From: Maribacter stanieri
GTDB taxonomy: Bacteria; Bacteroidota; Bacteroidia; Flavobacteriales; Flavobacteriaceae
Direction of reading: 5' to 3'
Assembly (NCBI RefSeq): GCF_900112245.1
Contig: NZ_FOYX01000001.1
Span: 917,856-981,855 of the forward strand
Length of the DNA stretch: 64,000 bases
Of the stretch, positions 34,691-43,123 are shown piece after piece. Under the pieces are notes generated by a model. That model saw only the letters and a list, made by a program, of their open reading frames with translations. It was not told where the DNA came from and searched no databases. Every line of letters begins with the position of its first letter. Position 1 is the stretch's first letter. Position numbers and translations under genes: made by a program.

Positions 34691-34723
34691 AATATGATAT
34701 CTTTAATTCTGAGTTATCATATT
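34691..34723 (+). terminator. Possible weak hairpin after the aldo/keto reductase
   Basis: AATATGATA (34691-34699) pairs perfectly with TATCATATT (34715-34723). The stem is entirely A+T apart from one pair and the T-run is short (GATTTTC), so this may be a weak terminator or operator. Confidence 0.35.
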
Positions 34724-34802
34724 GATTTTCATGTTATTATGTAAGTGTTGGTTGATTAATTTTTCCGAATTTTACTGTATTAATTAGTAAAAGGGAACTA
34801 TT

Positions 34803-35114
34803 ATGAGCAACACGATCACTTTAAATTCAGAGTCTACTCAAAATCAATTAGAGAAGAAAACTAAATCACCAAGTTTTAATTTCAACTGGTCTCTAAAGCC
34901 AATTGTGGTATATGTCGCTTTCTTAGCTATATGTTTGACTTTAGCTTACGGTGGACTAATTGCATATTCTATCTCCTTTTTCATAATAGGAAGCATTGGT
35001 CTGGCTGCACTTTATATTTGGAATAATGCAAACAAAATTGAAATGGACCTTTCTTTTAAAGTTGATTTGAAACAATCAGAGTTGGAAAAAGATTTGTACC
35101 GAGAGGTGGCTTAA
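34803..35114 (+). CDS. Small membrane protein of unknown function
   Basis: A 103-residue protein with a polar N-terminus (MSNTITLNSESTQNQLEKKT), two helices near 32-52 and 55-73, and a charged C-terminus (KVDLKQSELEKDLYREVA). No known family recognised. It stands alone, 151 bases after the aldo/keto reductase and convergent with the thioesterase gene. Codon use looks like its neighbours, and the ORF is clean, so I believe it is real. Confidence 0.65.
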   Translation: MSNTITLNSESTQNQLEKKTKSPSFNFNWSLKPIVVYVAFLAICLTLAYGGLIAYSISFFIIGSIGLAALYIWNNANKIEMDLSFKVDLKQSELEKDLYREVA

Positions 35115-35214
35115 TAGAATTTTTATTAAAATAAGTTATAATATAGTTGCATCTTCAGCCCCTATATTTTCCGCGAAAATAACTCGCTAAGCTACTTATA
35201 TTTTATTATGCGTA

Positions 35215-35727
35215 TTACTTCGTAAACAAAGCTTTAAGTTCGGTAGCGTCATCAGGCTTCATTTTACCTGCTAAAACCAAACTTAATTGCTTTCTACGTA
35301 GAGCACCTTCAAAACGGGTAATTTCTAATGGTGTCTCTGGAACTAGTTCTGGTACTTCTGTAGGTTTACCTGTATCATCAACTGCAACAAACGTATAAAT
35401 AGCCTCATTTGCCTTGGTGCGCTTACCGTTAAAACGGTCTTCGATCCAAACATCTATGTAGACCTCCATTGAGGTGTTATATGCTCTAGAAACGGCTGCT
35501 TCAACTGTAACTACACTTCCTAAGGGTATTGCTAAATTAAAGGCTACATGATTTACCGATGCGGTAACGGTAATTCTACGACTATGTCTACCGGCAGCAA
35601 TACTTGCAGCACGATCCATACGGGCCAATAATTCTCCTCCAAATAGATTTTGAAGTGCGTTGGTCTCACTTGGGAGTACCATATCGGTCATTGTAGTACG
35701 AGATGCTGCTGGAGTTTTTGTTTCCAT
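35215..35727 (-). CDS. Acyl-CoA thioesterase (hotdog fold)
   Basis: A 170-residue cytosolic thioesterase that hydrolyses acyl-CoA. The FGGELLARMDRAASIAAGRH block contains the hotdog helix with the catalytic Asp, and TASVNHVAFNLAIPLGSVV follows. It resembles the YciA/ACOT7-type family. It is 60 bases downstream of the HU-SPOR protein gene on the same strand. Confidence 0.92.
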   Translation of the reverse strand: METKTPAASRTTMTDMVLPSETNALQNLFGGELLARMDRAASIAAGRHSRRITVTASVNHVAFNLAIPLGSVVTVEAAVSRAYNTSMEVYIDVWIEDRFNGKRTKANEAIYTFVAVDDTGKPTEVPELVPETPLEITRFEGALRRKQLSLVLAGKMKPDDATELKALFTK

Positions 35728-35787
35728 TAATTAGAAATTTTCCGCAAAGATACGGGCATCAACAGTAGTTATAAAATGTGTGCAGGT

Positions 35788-36759
35788 TTATTTTTCAGAT
35801 AATAACCAAGCGTCTTTTGATTGTGTACGCTTAATTTCACGCAAAGCATTTAATGCATCGGTAGAATTTGTATAACTGTCAAAAGTAACCATGTGAAGAC
35901 CGTGCGCGTTTGTGCCGTAATAGCCTGCATTAAATCCATTAGCCTTAAGCTGCTCAATTTTTCTGTCTGCGTTACCTTTTACTCTAAAAGCACCTGCAAC
36001 TATATAATGGGTTTCACTATTATCGTTGGCTAAAGAAGTGACATTTGAGATGGTAGAAGCATCAACAGTAACTGTAGGTAACTCTAAAGGAGATAAATCA
36101 AAAAACGTAGCTTCTTGAATTTGTTTGTTTACAAACTCTTGAGCATCTTGTCTTGCAACTTGCTCATTAGTACGTTGCTGTTGAAAAGCACGATAACCGG
36201 TTACACCAGTAGAAAAGGCTAACATTAGTATAGCAGCATATTTTAAATAAGGTCTAAAACCTTTATTTTCTCTGCGCTCAGGACTAATTGTAAACGGTAC
36301 TTTTTCTTCTATTTGAACAACTTCTTCTTTTAAAACTTCTCTTGTAACAGGAATAGAATTAAAATTTGAAAGTCCAAAAGATGAGGTTAGATAGTTTGTT
36401 TCATTAGCTGGTTGAAACAATATCTTGTCTTCATTATTTTTTGATAAAGAACCTATATTTTTTAAGTGTAGCGATGTTTCTTGAGATAAAACATCTTGCC
36501 ATGCTTTTACTTGATTTTCAATTTCTACCAATGCTGTTTCAAAAGAAACTTTTTCTGCATTTGACACATAAGAAACCAATAGCCCGTCATTTATAGCAAG
36601 TTGTTTGTTGAATACAATAGACTTATTGGGCGCGCTAAACGTATTGGTAACCACGTTTAATTTGGCAGAATTTTTTTGGGTAAGGAATGCACCAAAACCT
36701 GGGACAACAACACAGTTGTACCTATAAAGTAAATCGCTGATATAGTGTTCTAGAACCAT
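35788..36759 (-). CDS. HU-CCDC81 and SPOR domain membrane protein
   Basis: A 323-residue protein spanning the inner membrane. Two HU-CCDC81-like domains fill about 1-140 (YNCVVVPGFGAFLTQKN start). One helix lies near 172-188 (LKYAAILMLAFSTGVTGY). A SPOR domain (about 247-323) ends in a typical KRTQSKDAWLLSEK. SPOR domains bind denuded glycan strands at division sites (family knowledge), so the protein may link cytoplasmic DNA or cell-division factors to peptidoglycan. A near-consensus -7 box (CATATTTG on the minus strand, 36767-36774) ends 7 bases before its ATG, suggesting leaderless mRNA. Confidence 0.9.
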   Translation of the reverse strand: MVLEHYISDLLYRYNCVVVPGFGAFLTQKNSAKLNVVTNTFSAPNKSIVFNKQLAINDGLLVSYVSNAEKVSFETALVEIENQVKAWQDVLSQETSLHLKNIGSLSKNNEDKILFQPANETNYLTSSFGLSNFNSIPVTREVLKEEVVQIEEKVPFTISPERRENKGFRPYLKYAAILMLAFSTGVTGYRAFQQQRTNEQVARQDAQEFVNKQIQEATFFDLSPLELPTVTVDASTISNVTSLANDNSETHYIVAGAFRVKGNADRKIEQLKANGFNAGYYGTNAHGLHMVTFDSYTNSTDALNALREIKRTQSKDAWLLSEK

Positions 36760-36851
36760 AGTTGCACAAATATGAAAAAAATAAAGAGGTATAAAAACAT
36801 CTTTGGTAACTTTTTATTAACATATTTTTTCCCCTAATTTGTGAACAGGAA

Positions 36852-37970
36852 ATGAAAACTATACAACACACTGCTGATGAACTCATTGCAATACTTAGGT
36901 TGCAACATGTTCCAAATATTGGAGATATCCTTGCTAAGAAATTAATTTCGCATTGCGGGAGTCCAACTGCAATTTTTGAAGACAAAAAGGAAAATCTGCT
37001 TAAAATTGATGGAATTGGGACACATACTATTAGACATTTATTTGACTTGGAACATTTAGAAGCTGCAGAAGCAGAATATAATTATGTTTTAAAGAACAAT
37101 ATAACATGTACCTATTTTTTAGACGATTCATACCCTACTTATTTAAAACATTGTATTGACGGACCTATTCTTTTATTCCAAAAAGGGAATATTGATTTGT
37201 ACCAACGTAAATTGATTAGTGTAGTAGGCACTAGAAATATTACTAGTTATGGCATGGCTTTTTGCGAGCAGTTTATTGAGGAAGTAGCTCCTCTTAATCC
37301 TGTTATTATTAGTGGCTTTGCTTACGGAGTAGATATTTGTATTCAAAGAGAAGCAATAAAACACGGTTTGCAAACTGTAGGATGCTTAGCACATGGGCTA
37401 AACCAAATTTATCCAAAAGTTCATGCCAAATATCAGGCAGATATTCTAAAGAATGGTGGATTCTACACTGAATTTTGGAGCACGAGTAATCCAGAACGAG
37501 AAAATTTTTTAAAACGGAATAGGATAATAGCGGGTGTTAGTGAAGCTACTGTAGTGGTGGAATCTGCGGAAAAAGGAGGGAGCCTTGTAACTGCAGATAT
37601 AGCCAATAGTTATAATAGAGATGTTTTTGCAGTGCCTGGTAGAACAACGGATAAGTATAGTTTGGGATGCAATAATCTCATTAAACAGCAAAAAGCGCAT
37701 GTAATGACATCCGCTGCAGATTTGATCTATTTACTAGATTGGGATATAGAAGAAAAGAAAAATAACCCCATTCAAAAGCAACTTTTTATAGAGCTTAACG
37801 AAACTGAGCAGGGTATTTATACCTATTTGCAAAATAATGGCAAACAGTTGTTGGATAGTATTGCGCTAGAGTGTAAAATTCCAATTTATAAAACATCTTC
37901 AACCTTGTTATCTATGGAAATGAAGGGAGTCATTAGACCTTTGCCAGGTAAATTGTTTGAGGCTATTTAG
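36852..37970 (+). CDS. dprA: DNA-processing protein DprA
   Basis: A 372-residue protein that loads RecA on incoming single-stranded DNA during transformation. An N-terminal HhH/SAM-like region (LKIDGIGTHTIRHL) precedes the Rossmann domain with GTRNITSYG, ISGFAYGVDI, the ENFLKRNRIIAGVS motif and GSLVTADIANSYNRDVFAVPG (shown in part). A winged-helix C-terminus follows. Divergent from the HU-SPOR gene with 92 bases between. The only DNA-uptake-linked gene in the window; recA is 5 kb away. Confidence 0.95.
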   Translation: MKTIQHTADELIAILRLQHVPNIGDILAKKLISHCGSPTAIFEDKKENLLKIDGIGTHTIRHLFDLEHLEAAEAEYNYVLKNNITCTYFLDDSYPTYLKHCIDGPILLFQKGNIDLYQRKLISVVGTRNITSYGMAFCEQFIEEVAPLNPVIISGFAYGVDICIQREAIKHGLQTVGCLAHGLNQIYPKVHAKYQADILKNGGFYTEFWSTSNPERENFLKRNRIIAGVSEATVVVESAEKGGSLVTADIANSYNRDVFAVPGRTTDKYSLGCNNLIKQQKAHVMTSAADLIYLLDWDIEEKKNNPIQKQLFIELNETEQGIYTYLQNNGKQLLDSIALECKIPIYKTSSTLLSMEMKGVIRPLPGKLFEAI

Positions 37971-38091
37971 ATTTTTACAGACTGGCTAGTTTGTTTCTTA
38001 ATGAGTAGTCAGATTAATTTTAATTAATAATTCTTTTCATCGATATTTTGTCATTCCAAATCGGATAATGAAATAAGGTGGTAAGTTTATT

Positions 38092-38122
38092 AAAAACAAA
38101 AAACCGACCATTTGGTCGGTTT
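38092..38122 (-). terminator. Terminator of trpS
   Basis: AAACCGACCA (38101-38110) is the perfect complement of TGGTCGGTTT (38113-38122). On the minus strand it is followed by a T-rich run (38092-38100). It lies 30 bases after the trpS stop and also faces dprA. Confidence 0.75.
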
Positions 38123-38151
38123 CGTTGTAATATCAATTTTTAAAGAATTTA

Positions 38152-39120
38152 TTAGTAACCGAGTTTTTCACGAACTCGTTCCAAAACACCATCCGCTACT
38201 TTTCTAGCTTTTTCCGCCCCTAAAGCTAAAGCATCATCAATCTCATTTAGGTTGTTCATGTAATAATTGAATTTTTCACGAGGCTCTTCAAACTTGTTAA
38301 CTATCACTTCGTACAATGCTTGTTTAGCATGTCCGTAACCATAATTTCCAGCTAGGTAATTTGCACTCATTTCTTCAATTTGTGGTTGTGAAGCTAAAAT
38401 TTTATATAAAGCAAATACGTTGTCATTGGTTGGGTCTTTTGGTTCCTCCATTGGAGTACTATCCGTTTGTATTCCCATAATTTGCTTTCTCAATTGCTTA
38501 TCCGTTTGAAAAAGACTGATTAGGTTTCCTTTACTCTTGCTCATTTTAGCACCATCGGTACCTGGTATGTACATAGTTTCTTCTTGAACCTTTCCGTCAG
38601 GTAGAACAAAAGTTTCTCCTAATTGGGCATGAAAACGAGAAGCTACATCACGTGTCATCTCAATATGTTGCATTTGATCTTTTCCAACTGGTACGATATT
38701 GGCATCGTATAGTAAAATATCCGCAGCCATTAACATTGGGTAAGTAAAAAGACCGGCATTTACATCATCAAGTCTATCAGCTTTATCTTTAAAGGAATGC
38801 GCAAGTGTTAACCGTTGGTATGGAAAAAAACAACTTAAGTACCAAGATAACTCTGTAGTTTGTGGTACATCACTTTGTCTATAAAATACAGTATTCTCAA
38901 TATCTAACCCAAATGCAAGCCAAGTAGCAGCCACAGCATAGGTGTTATGGCGTAATTCTTCGCCATTTTTTATTTGAGTCAAGGAATGCATATCTGCAAT
39001 GAAAAGAAAAGATTCATTAGCAGGGTTATTAGCCATTTCTATTGCAGGCTTTATTGCTCCTAGTATATTTCCTAAATGTGGTGTACCTGTACTTTGTATA
39101 CCAGTTAAAATTCTTGCCAT
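38152..39120 (-). CDS. trpS: Tryptophan-tRNA ligase
   Basis: A 322-residue class I synthetase charging tRNA-Trp. The HIGH-like motif is GTPHLGNILG near residue 12-21 and the KMSKS loop is GAKMSKSKGNL. DMHSLTQIKNG and the ADILLYDANIVPVGKDQMQH block (quoted in part) bind adenylate and tryptophan. Length fits bacterial TrpRS. Its -7 box lies at 39141-39148. Divergent from plsC. Confidence 0.97.
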   Translation of the reverse strand: MARILTGIQSTGTPHLGNILGAIKPAIEMANNPANESFLFIADMHSLTQIKNGEELRHNTYAVAATWLAFGLDIENTVFYRQSDVPQTTELSWYLSCFFPYQRLTLAHSFKDKADRLDDVNAGLFTYPMLMAADILLYDANIVPVGKDQMQHIEMTRDVASRFHAQLGETFVLPDGKVQEETMYIPGTDGAKMSKSKGNLISLFQTDKQLRKQIMGIQTDSTPMEEPKDPTNDNVFALYKILASQPQIEEMSANYLAGNYGYGHAKQALYEVIVNKFEEPREKFNYYMNNLNEIDDALALGAEKARKVADGVLERVREKLGY

Positions 39121-39140
39121 TATCTTTATTTCTAAGAAAG

Positions 39141-39148
39141 CAAAGGTA
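39141..39148 (-). promoter_or_regulatory. -7 box of trpS promoter
   Basis: On the minus strand this reads TACCTTTG, a perfect TAnnTTTG box, 20 bases before the trpS ATG. No TTG at -33 distance. Predicted leader about 13 bases. Confidence 0.55.
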
Positions 39149-39179
39149 AAACAAATACAAAAAAACTATCGTAAATAAC

Positions 39180-39187
39180 TACTTTTG
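39180..39187 (+). promoter_or_regulatory. -7 box directly upstream of plsC
   Basis: TACTTTTG is a perfect TAnnTTTG box and ends only 4 bases before the plsC ATG at 39192. The predicted transcription start falls on or within the start codon, so plsC mRNA is probably leaderless. It lies back to back with the trpS promoter in a 71-base gap. Confidence 0.55.
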
Positions 39188-39191
39188 ATTT

Positions 39192-39932
39192 ATGCTTAAA
39201 TTGGTTAAACAAACCGGTCAAACTATATATCGAATTTGGTTTTATATTCTAGTGGCCGTTCCTATTCTACTCTTTTTTCCATTTCTTGTCATTTTTGCTT
39301 CAAGGGAAGCGTGGTATCCACAGTTTTTTTGGATGGCCAGAAACCTCTGGGCTAGATTTATACTATATGGTATGTTTTGCTTTCCAAAGGTAACCTATGA
39401 GCAGAAGTTGGTTAAAAATAAGAGCTATATGTTAGTTGCCAACCATACCAGTATGTTAGATATTATGCTAATGCTCGTGGTAAGTAGAAATCCTTTTGTA
39501 TTCGTTGGTAAAAAGGAATTGGTTAAAATTCCATTGTTCGGATTCTTCTATAAACGGGTATGTATTATGGTAGATAGAGACAATACCCAAAGTAGAACTG
39601 GTGTATATAGAAGGGCGCAAAAAAGACTTCAACAAGGTTTAAGTATCTGTATTTTTCCAGAAGGAGGCGTACCAGAAGAGCATGTATTGCTTGATAAATT
39701 TAAGGATGGTGCCTTTAAAATGGCTATAGCCCATAAAATTCCTGTAGTACCTATGACTTTTTATGATAACAAGAAACGTTTTTCATTTACTTTTTTTAGT
39801 GGAGGTCCTGGTAAATGCAGGGCTAAAGTGCATTCATTTATAGAAACTAAGTCACTGGAGGCAGATGATACCATAACATTAAGAGAAGGGGTTCGGGAAA
39901 CAATTCTTAATGATTTAGTCAAAAACGTTTAA
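39192..39932 (+). CDS. plsC: 1-acyl-sn-glycerol-3-phosphate acyltransferase
   Basis: A 246-residue membrane acyltransferase making phosphatidic acid. A hydrophobic anchor lies near 15-38. Motif I NHTSMLD is at 84-90, motif III FPEGG near 157-161, and the motif IV-like VVPMTF follows. The next in-frame Met is at residue 48, after the anchor, so the first ATG is right despite lying 4 bases from a -7 box. The last codons overlap the stop of the convergent beta-barrel gene by 4 bases. Confidence 0.93.
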   Translation: MLKLVKQTGQTIYRIWFYILVAVPILLFFPFLVIFASREAWYPQFFWMARNLWARFILYGMFCFPKVTYEQKLVKNKSYMLVANHTSMLDIMLMLVVSRNPFVFVGKKELVKIPLFGFFYKRVCIMVDRDNTQSRTGVYRRAQKRLQQGLSICIFPEGGVPEEHVLLDKFKDGAFKMAIAHKIPVVPMTFYDNKKRFSFTFFSGGPGKCRAKVHSFIETKSLEADDTITLREGVRETILNDLVKNV

Positions 39933-40483
39933 AACCTGTAGCCAAGATTAATACCGCCTTTACCTATTAATGTAAAATCTCTATCGTTTTTAAATAGATT
40001 ACGACCTATACCTGCATCTATTTCTACGATAAAACCTCTTTTAGTGAGTAGTTTAACACCTGTGCCAATACCTAAGGCAAAATCGACTACATTTTCTTCG
40101 TAGCCAGAATTGGAATAATATGAGTCAGTTGGTTCGTCGTAATATGAATCAAAAATGTAATCATCAACAGAATTCAACATTCCAAAGGCTTCCACAAAGA
40201 AACCAGAAGCATATTTCTTTCCAAAATATTGACGGTAGTAAGGTGACACATAATAGTTGACATCAATAGTCTCGTCATCATAAGTAAATAGAACATCAAC
40301 ACCAATACCAGATTCTTCGTTAAGTAAATATTGATAATCTAACTCAATAGCGCCTAAGATTAAAAAAAGACCATTTATTTTTAATTCTTGATTTTTATCT
40401 GAAGTAATTATTTGGTCATCTACATGTTGCGAATAGATAGAAACACTTAAAAGACAGATGCAAAACAGAATTATTTTTTTCAT
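39929..40483 (-). CDS. Small outer-membrane beta-barrel protein
   Basis: A 184-residue exported protein. Signal peptide about 1-18 (ending SIYSQ). The mature part alternates polar and hydrophobic residues in strands (GINGLFLILGAIELDYQYL-like, ASGFFVEAFGML, GFIVEIDAGIG) and ends GKGGINLGYRF with a C-terminal Phe, as outer-membrane barrels do. It is the last gene of the lipoprotein-sigma-barrel operon, 9 bases after the 503-residue protein. Function unknown. Confidence 0.82.
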   Translation of the reverse strand: MKKIILFCICLLSVSIYSQHVDDQIITSDKNQELKINGLFLILGAIELDYQYLLNEESGIGVDVLFTYDDETIDVNYYVSPYYRQYFGKKYASGFFVEAFGMLNSVDDYIFDSYYDEPTDSYYSNSGYEENVVDFALGIGTGVKLLTKRGFIVEIDAGIGRNLFKNDRDFTLIGKGGINLGYRF

Positions 40484-40492
40484 GTTTAATTT

Positions 40493-42004
40493 TTAAAACT
40501 TAAAAGTAAGACCACTATAAACTCCGACGGAATAAGGTCTAAAAGTTCCGTTAATTTCTGAAAAGGTATTCAATTGATATTTGAATATTGGCTCAACATT
40601 AAAACGGATTTTTTGCGAAAAATTATAGTTAAGTCCAAGTCCCATATTGGCACTAAAATTTAGGTCGTTTATGTTGTTCGCCTCCCCAATTTCAGTGGTA
40701 AGATCACCGGCTGTCAAAGAAACAGAGTTATTTATAAGAAGAAGAGAGCTTACGCCGCCAATTATATTTACACCAAATTTTTTATCAATAAGTGCGTAGT
40801 TCAATTCTATCGGTAACTCTAGGTAACCAAATTGTTGGGACATATAACCTTCTCTAGTTGGGCTTTTTGCCGTTACATCTAGCGCAAAGTTTGCCGTACT
40901 ATATTTATCTGAAGTAACTATCTTACTAGAGATAGTTAATGTGTTGGATGTTTCTGCATAATCGATGGTTGCTAATTGTCCATTGCTAGATGCGAAACTT
41001 GAAGAAGAAGAGAAAGCAACATCTTCGGTATCATATCCATAATCTACTTTATTAATACCTGATCTAATGGTAAGTTTCTTTGTAACGGCATAGGCTACAG
41101 AAACACCATAACTCATGTTTACATTTCCTGATTTGGAATTAGGTGTAAAGATTGAATTTACAGGGGATCCCTCGCCAAGAGCACTAAAATATACTGGTGC
41201 AACATTAGGTCCTGCAGACCATCTGTTACTTGCAACTTTTTCCTTTTTTAATTCCTCCTGATTTTCAATTTCTTCAAATATCGATTTCTTATTTGTATCA
41301 GGCTCTTCTACTATTTCTTTGATTTCAGTGTTTTTCGCAATAGTACTTTCTGCTTCCATTTTTTTGAAGTCTATCGCTTCTTTAGAGTTTTCATCAATTT
41401 TGGCAATACTTTCTTTTTTGATAATACTGTTTTCTGATGAATCTATGCTGTTGTTATTTTTTTCTTGTAAAGCGCTATTCTCTGCTATCAAAGCATGAGA
41501 TGTGCTATTGTTAGAATTAGTATCGCTTTCACTAAATTTAACTGACGGTGGCGATTTATGAGTATTGCTCTTGGTATTTTTATTTGCTATGTTATTTACA
41601 ATAGCGGACTCATTTTGCCCTTTTGGTATAGGGTTGTCAGAATTGTTAACAACATTCTTCTCAATGATGCTTTGTTCAACTAGTTCATTGTTGTTTAGAT
41701 TTAGTGAGTCTAGAAGTATATCTTCTGCTGAATTTGATGACTTCTCACTGTCTTCCTTTATAGGATTCTCAGTGTCAACCAATATTTCATTCATCGGTTG
41801 GTCGCTTGAAACTGAATTAAATAGGATTAGACCTATAGCCAAAGCAGCTGCAATACCACTTAATTGCCACCAGATTGGTATAACTCGTCTTTTTTTCTTC
41901 TTATTTAATGACGCATCAATTGCCCGCCAGACTTTATTGTCTGGTGTTTGCTTGAAGTCCGATAGCTTGTCTCGGAAAAGTTCGTCTAAATTCTTCTTCT
42001 GCAT
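40493..42004 (-). CDS. Anti-sigma-like protein with periplasmic linker and C-terminal beta-barrel
   Basis: A 503-residue protein of unusual layout. Residues 1-40 are cytoplasmic-type, ending in a basic run NKKKKRR with the DNKVWRAIDASL motif before it. One helix spans 44-63. A polar Asn/Ser/Glu-rich linker follows (about 64-258, low complexity). From about 259 to the end (RWSAGPNVAPVYFS start, GVYSGLTFKF end) the sequence alternates as an outer-membrane barrel with a C-terminal Phe. It directly follows an ECF sigma gene (31 bases). I infer that the N-terminus binds the sigma factor while the barrel sits in the outer membrane. Related flavobacterial proteins are usually called only porin family. 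Confidence 0.75.
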   Translation of the reverse strand: MQKKNLDELFRDKLSDFKQTPDNKVWRAIDASLNKKKKRRVIPIWWQLSGIAAALAIGLILFNSVSSDQPMNEILVDTENPIKEDSEKSSNSAEDILLDSLNLNNNELVEQSIIEKNVVNNSDNPIPKGQNESAIVNNIANKNTKSNTHKSPPSVKFSESDTNSNNSTSHALIAENSALQEKNNNSIDSSENSIIKKESIAKIDENSKEAIDFKKMEAESTIAKNTEIKEIVEEPDTNKKSIFEEIENQEELKKEKVASNRWSAGPNVAPVYFSALGEGSPVNSIFTPNSKSGNVNMSYGVSVAYAVTKKLTIRSGINKVDYGYDTEDVAFSSSSSFASSNGQLATIDYAETSNTLTISSKIVTSDKYSTANFALDVTAKSPTREGYMSQQFGYLELPIELNYALIDKKFGVNIIGGVSSLLLINNSVSLTAGDLTTEIGEANNINDLNFSANMGLGLNYNFSQKIRFNVEPIFKYQLNTFSEINGTFRPYSVGVYSGLTFKF

Positions 42005-42035
42005 CTAGTACTTTTTCTGTCTATAATCTAAAAGA

Positions 42036-42602
42036 TTATAAAAAGTGTGTTGTTATTATTATGAGGACGCTAATAATTGATTGCGTCAGCTTAGTCTCTA
42101 TTTTTTCTTTTAACAATGCTCTTGCCCTGGCAAGATTAGATTTGGAGGTGCCTACTGAGGTTCCTAACAACTCGCTAATCTCTTTATGGGTGTATCCATC
42201 CAAAACATATAAGTTGAATGTAGCACGATACTTATTTGGTAATTCTTGTATAAAACCTAAAAGGGTTTGTAAACTTATATCGCTAAAGGCATCATCTACG
42301 GTAACTTCTTCTTCTGTGTTCTCAGAAACCACATTTAAGTACTCTTCTTTTCTGTATTTCTGTAAAGCAGTATTAACGGTAATTCTTTTCATCCAACCTT
42401 CAAAAGAACCTGTGTTTTTAAACTGACCTACTTTATCATAGATAGTCATGAAACTATCATGTAGGGTGTCTTCTGCCTGCGATTTAGATTTGGAGTATTT
42501 TAAACATATACCAAAGAGGGTAGTTGCATAGGCTCTATATAATAGTTCCTGCGCTTTACGGTCTCCTTTTTTACAATTATGTATGAGTTCTTCTAGACTC
42601 AC
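42036..42602 (-). CDS. ECF RNA polymerase sigma factor
   Basis: A 188-residue ECF sigma factor. Region 2 is clear in AEDTLHDSFMTIYDKVGQFK and FEGWMKRITVNTALQKYR; region 4 in PNKYRATFNLYVLDGYTHKE and GTSVGTSKSNLARARALLK. Together with region lengths these fit the ECF group common in Bacteroidota. The last 15 residues are hydrophobic (SIISVLIIITTHFL), a somewhat odd tail. It lies 15 bases after a lipoprotein gene and 31 bases before the anti-sigma-like barrel protein. Confidence 0.93.
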   Translation of the reverse strand: MSLEELIHNCKKGDRKAQELLYRAYATTLFGICLKYSKSKSQAEDTLHDSFMTIYDKVGQFKNTGSFEGWMKRITVNTALQKYRKEEYLNVVSENTEEEVTVDDAFSDISLQTLLGFIQELPNKYRATFNLYVLDGYTHKEISELLGTSVGTSKSNLARARALLKEKIETKLTQSIISVLIIITTHFL

Positions 42603-42617
42603 AAATGGTTGGTTGTT

Positions 42618-43043
42618 TTAAGATTTATTTACAGGAACGACAATTTCCATATACTGGGCTTCTCCTTCAGTATTGTCTCCAATATAAAATTTAAATGTGT
42701 AGGGATCGGTATAGATTACTTGAAAGTTGAAAGATGCCGTTTCTTGAACAGACTCTTCCATGCAATTATCAATATCCGTTCTGGTTGCGCCTACAGCAAC
42801 AATACTTCTTACGGTCAAGGAATCTTTAACAACATCAAAACCTTCGTAATACGTACAAGTATCAGGTTTTAGGTAATTTACAGAAATCTTATAGGTTTTA
42901 TTTAAATCAAAAGATTCTGGTACTTCTGCATCGACAATTTCTAAAGCAGTAAAATAGAAATTGGCGTCATCATCATCAATAGAACAACCATTGCATATAA
43001 ATACTACGATCATGGTCAATAGTATTAACTTATTTCTCATCAT
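42618..43043 (-). CDS. Lipoprotein of unknown function
   Basis: A 141-residue lipoprotein with Cys20 in the lipobox VFICNGC and an Asp-rich start to the mature part (SIDDDDANF). The rest is beta-rich and ends FYIGDNTEGEAQYMEIVVPV. No family recognised. It is the first gene of a four-gene minus-strand operon with an ECF sigma factor and two barrel proteins, and may sense or mark the same outer-membrane signal (inference). Confidence 0.7.
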   Translation of the reverse strand: MMRNKLILLTMIVVFICNGCSIDDDDANFYFTALEIVDAEVPESFDLNKTYKISVNYLKPDTCTYYEGFDVVKDSLTVRSIVAVGATRTDIDNCMEESVQETASFNFQVIYTDPYTFKFYIGDNTEGEAQYMEIVVPVNKS

Positions 43044-43123
43044 ATAATAGTTTTATTTATAAGATGAAAATGAAGTGCAATGGTTGCGTTAATTCATTTA
43101 TGTTAACTTAAATAAAGCTGAAC

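Noticed and set aside
38101..38122. TetR-type operator between dprA and trpS
   Set aside because: It lies between convergent gene ends with a T-run on the trpS side, so a terminator explains it better.
41565..42008. 147-residue plus-strand ORF opposite the anti-sigma/barrel gene
   Set aside because: Antisense to a well-supported gene in a low-complexity Asn/Ser linker region; composition is that of a reversed reading and no family is seen.
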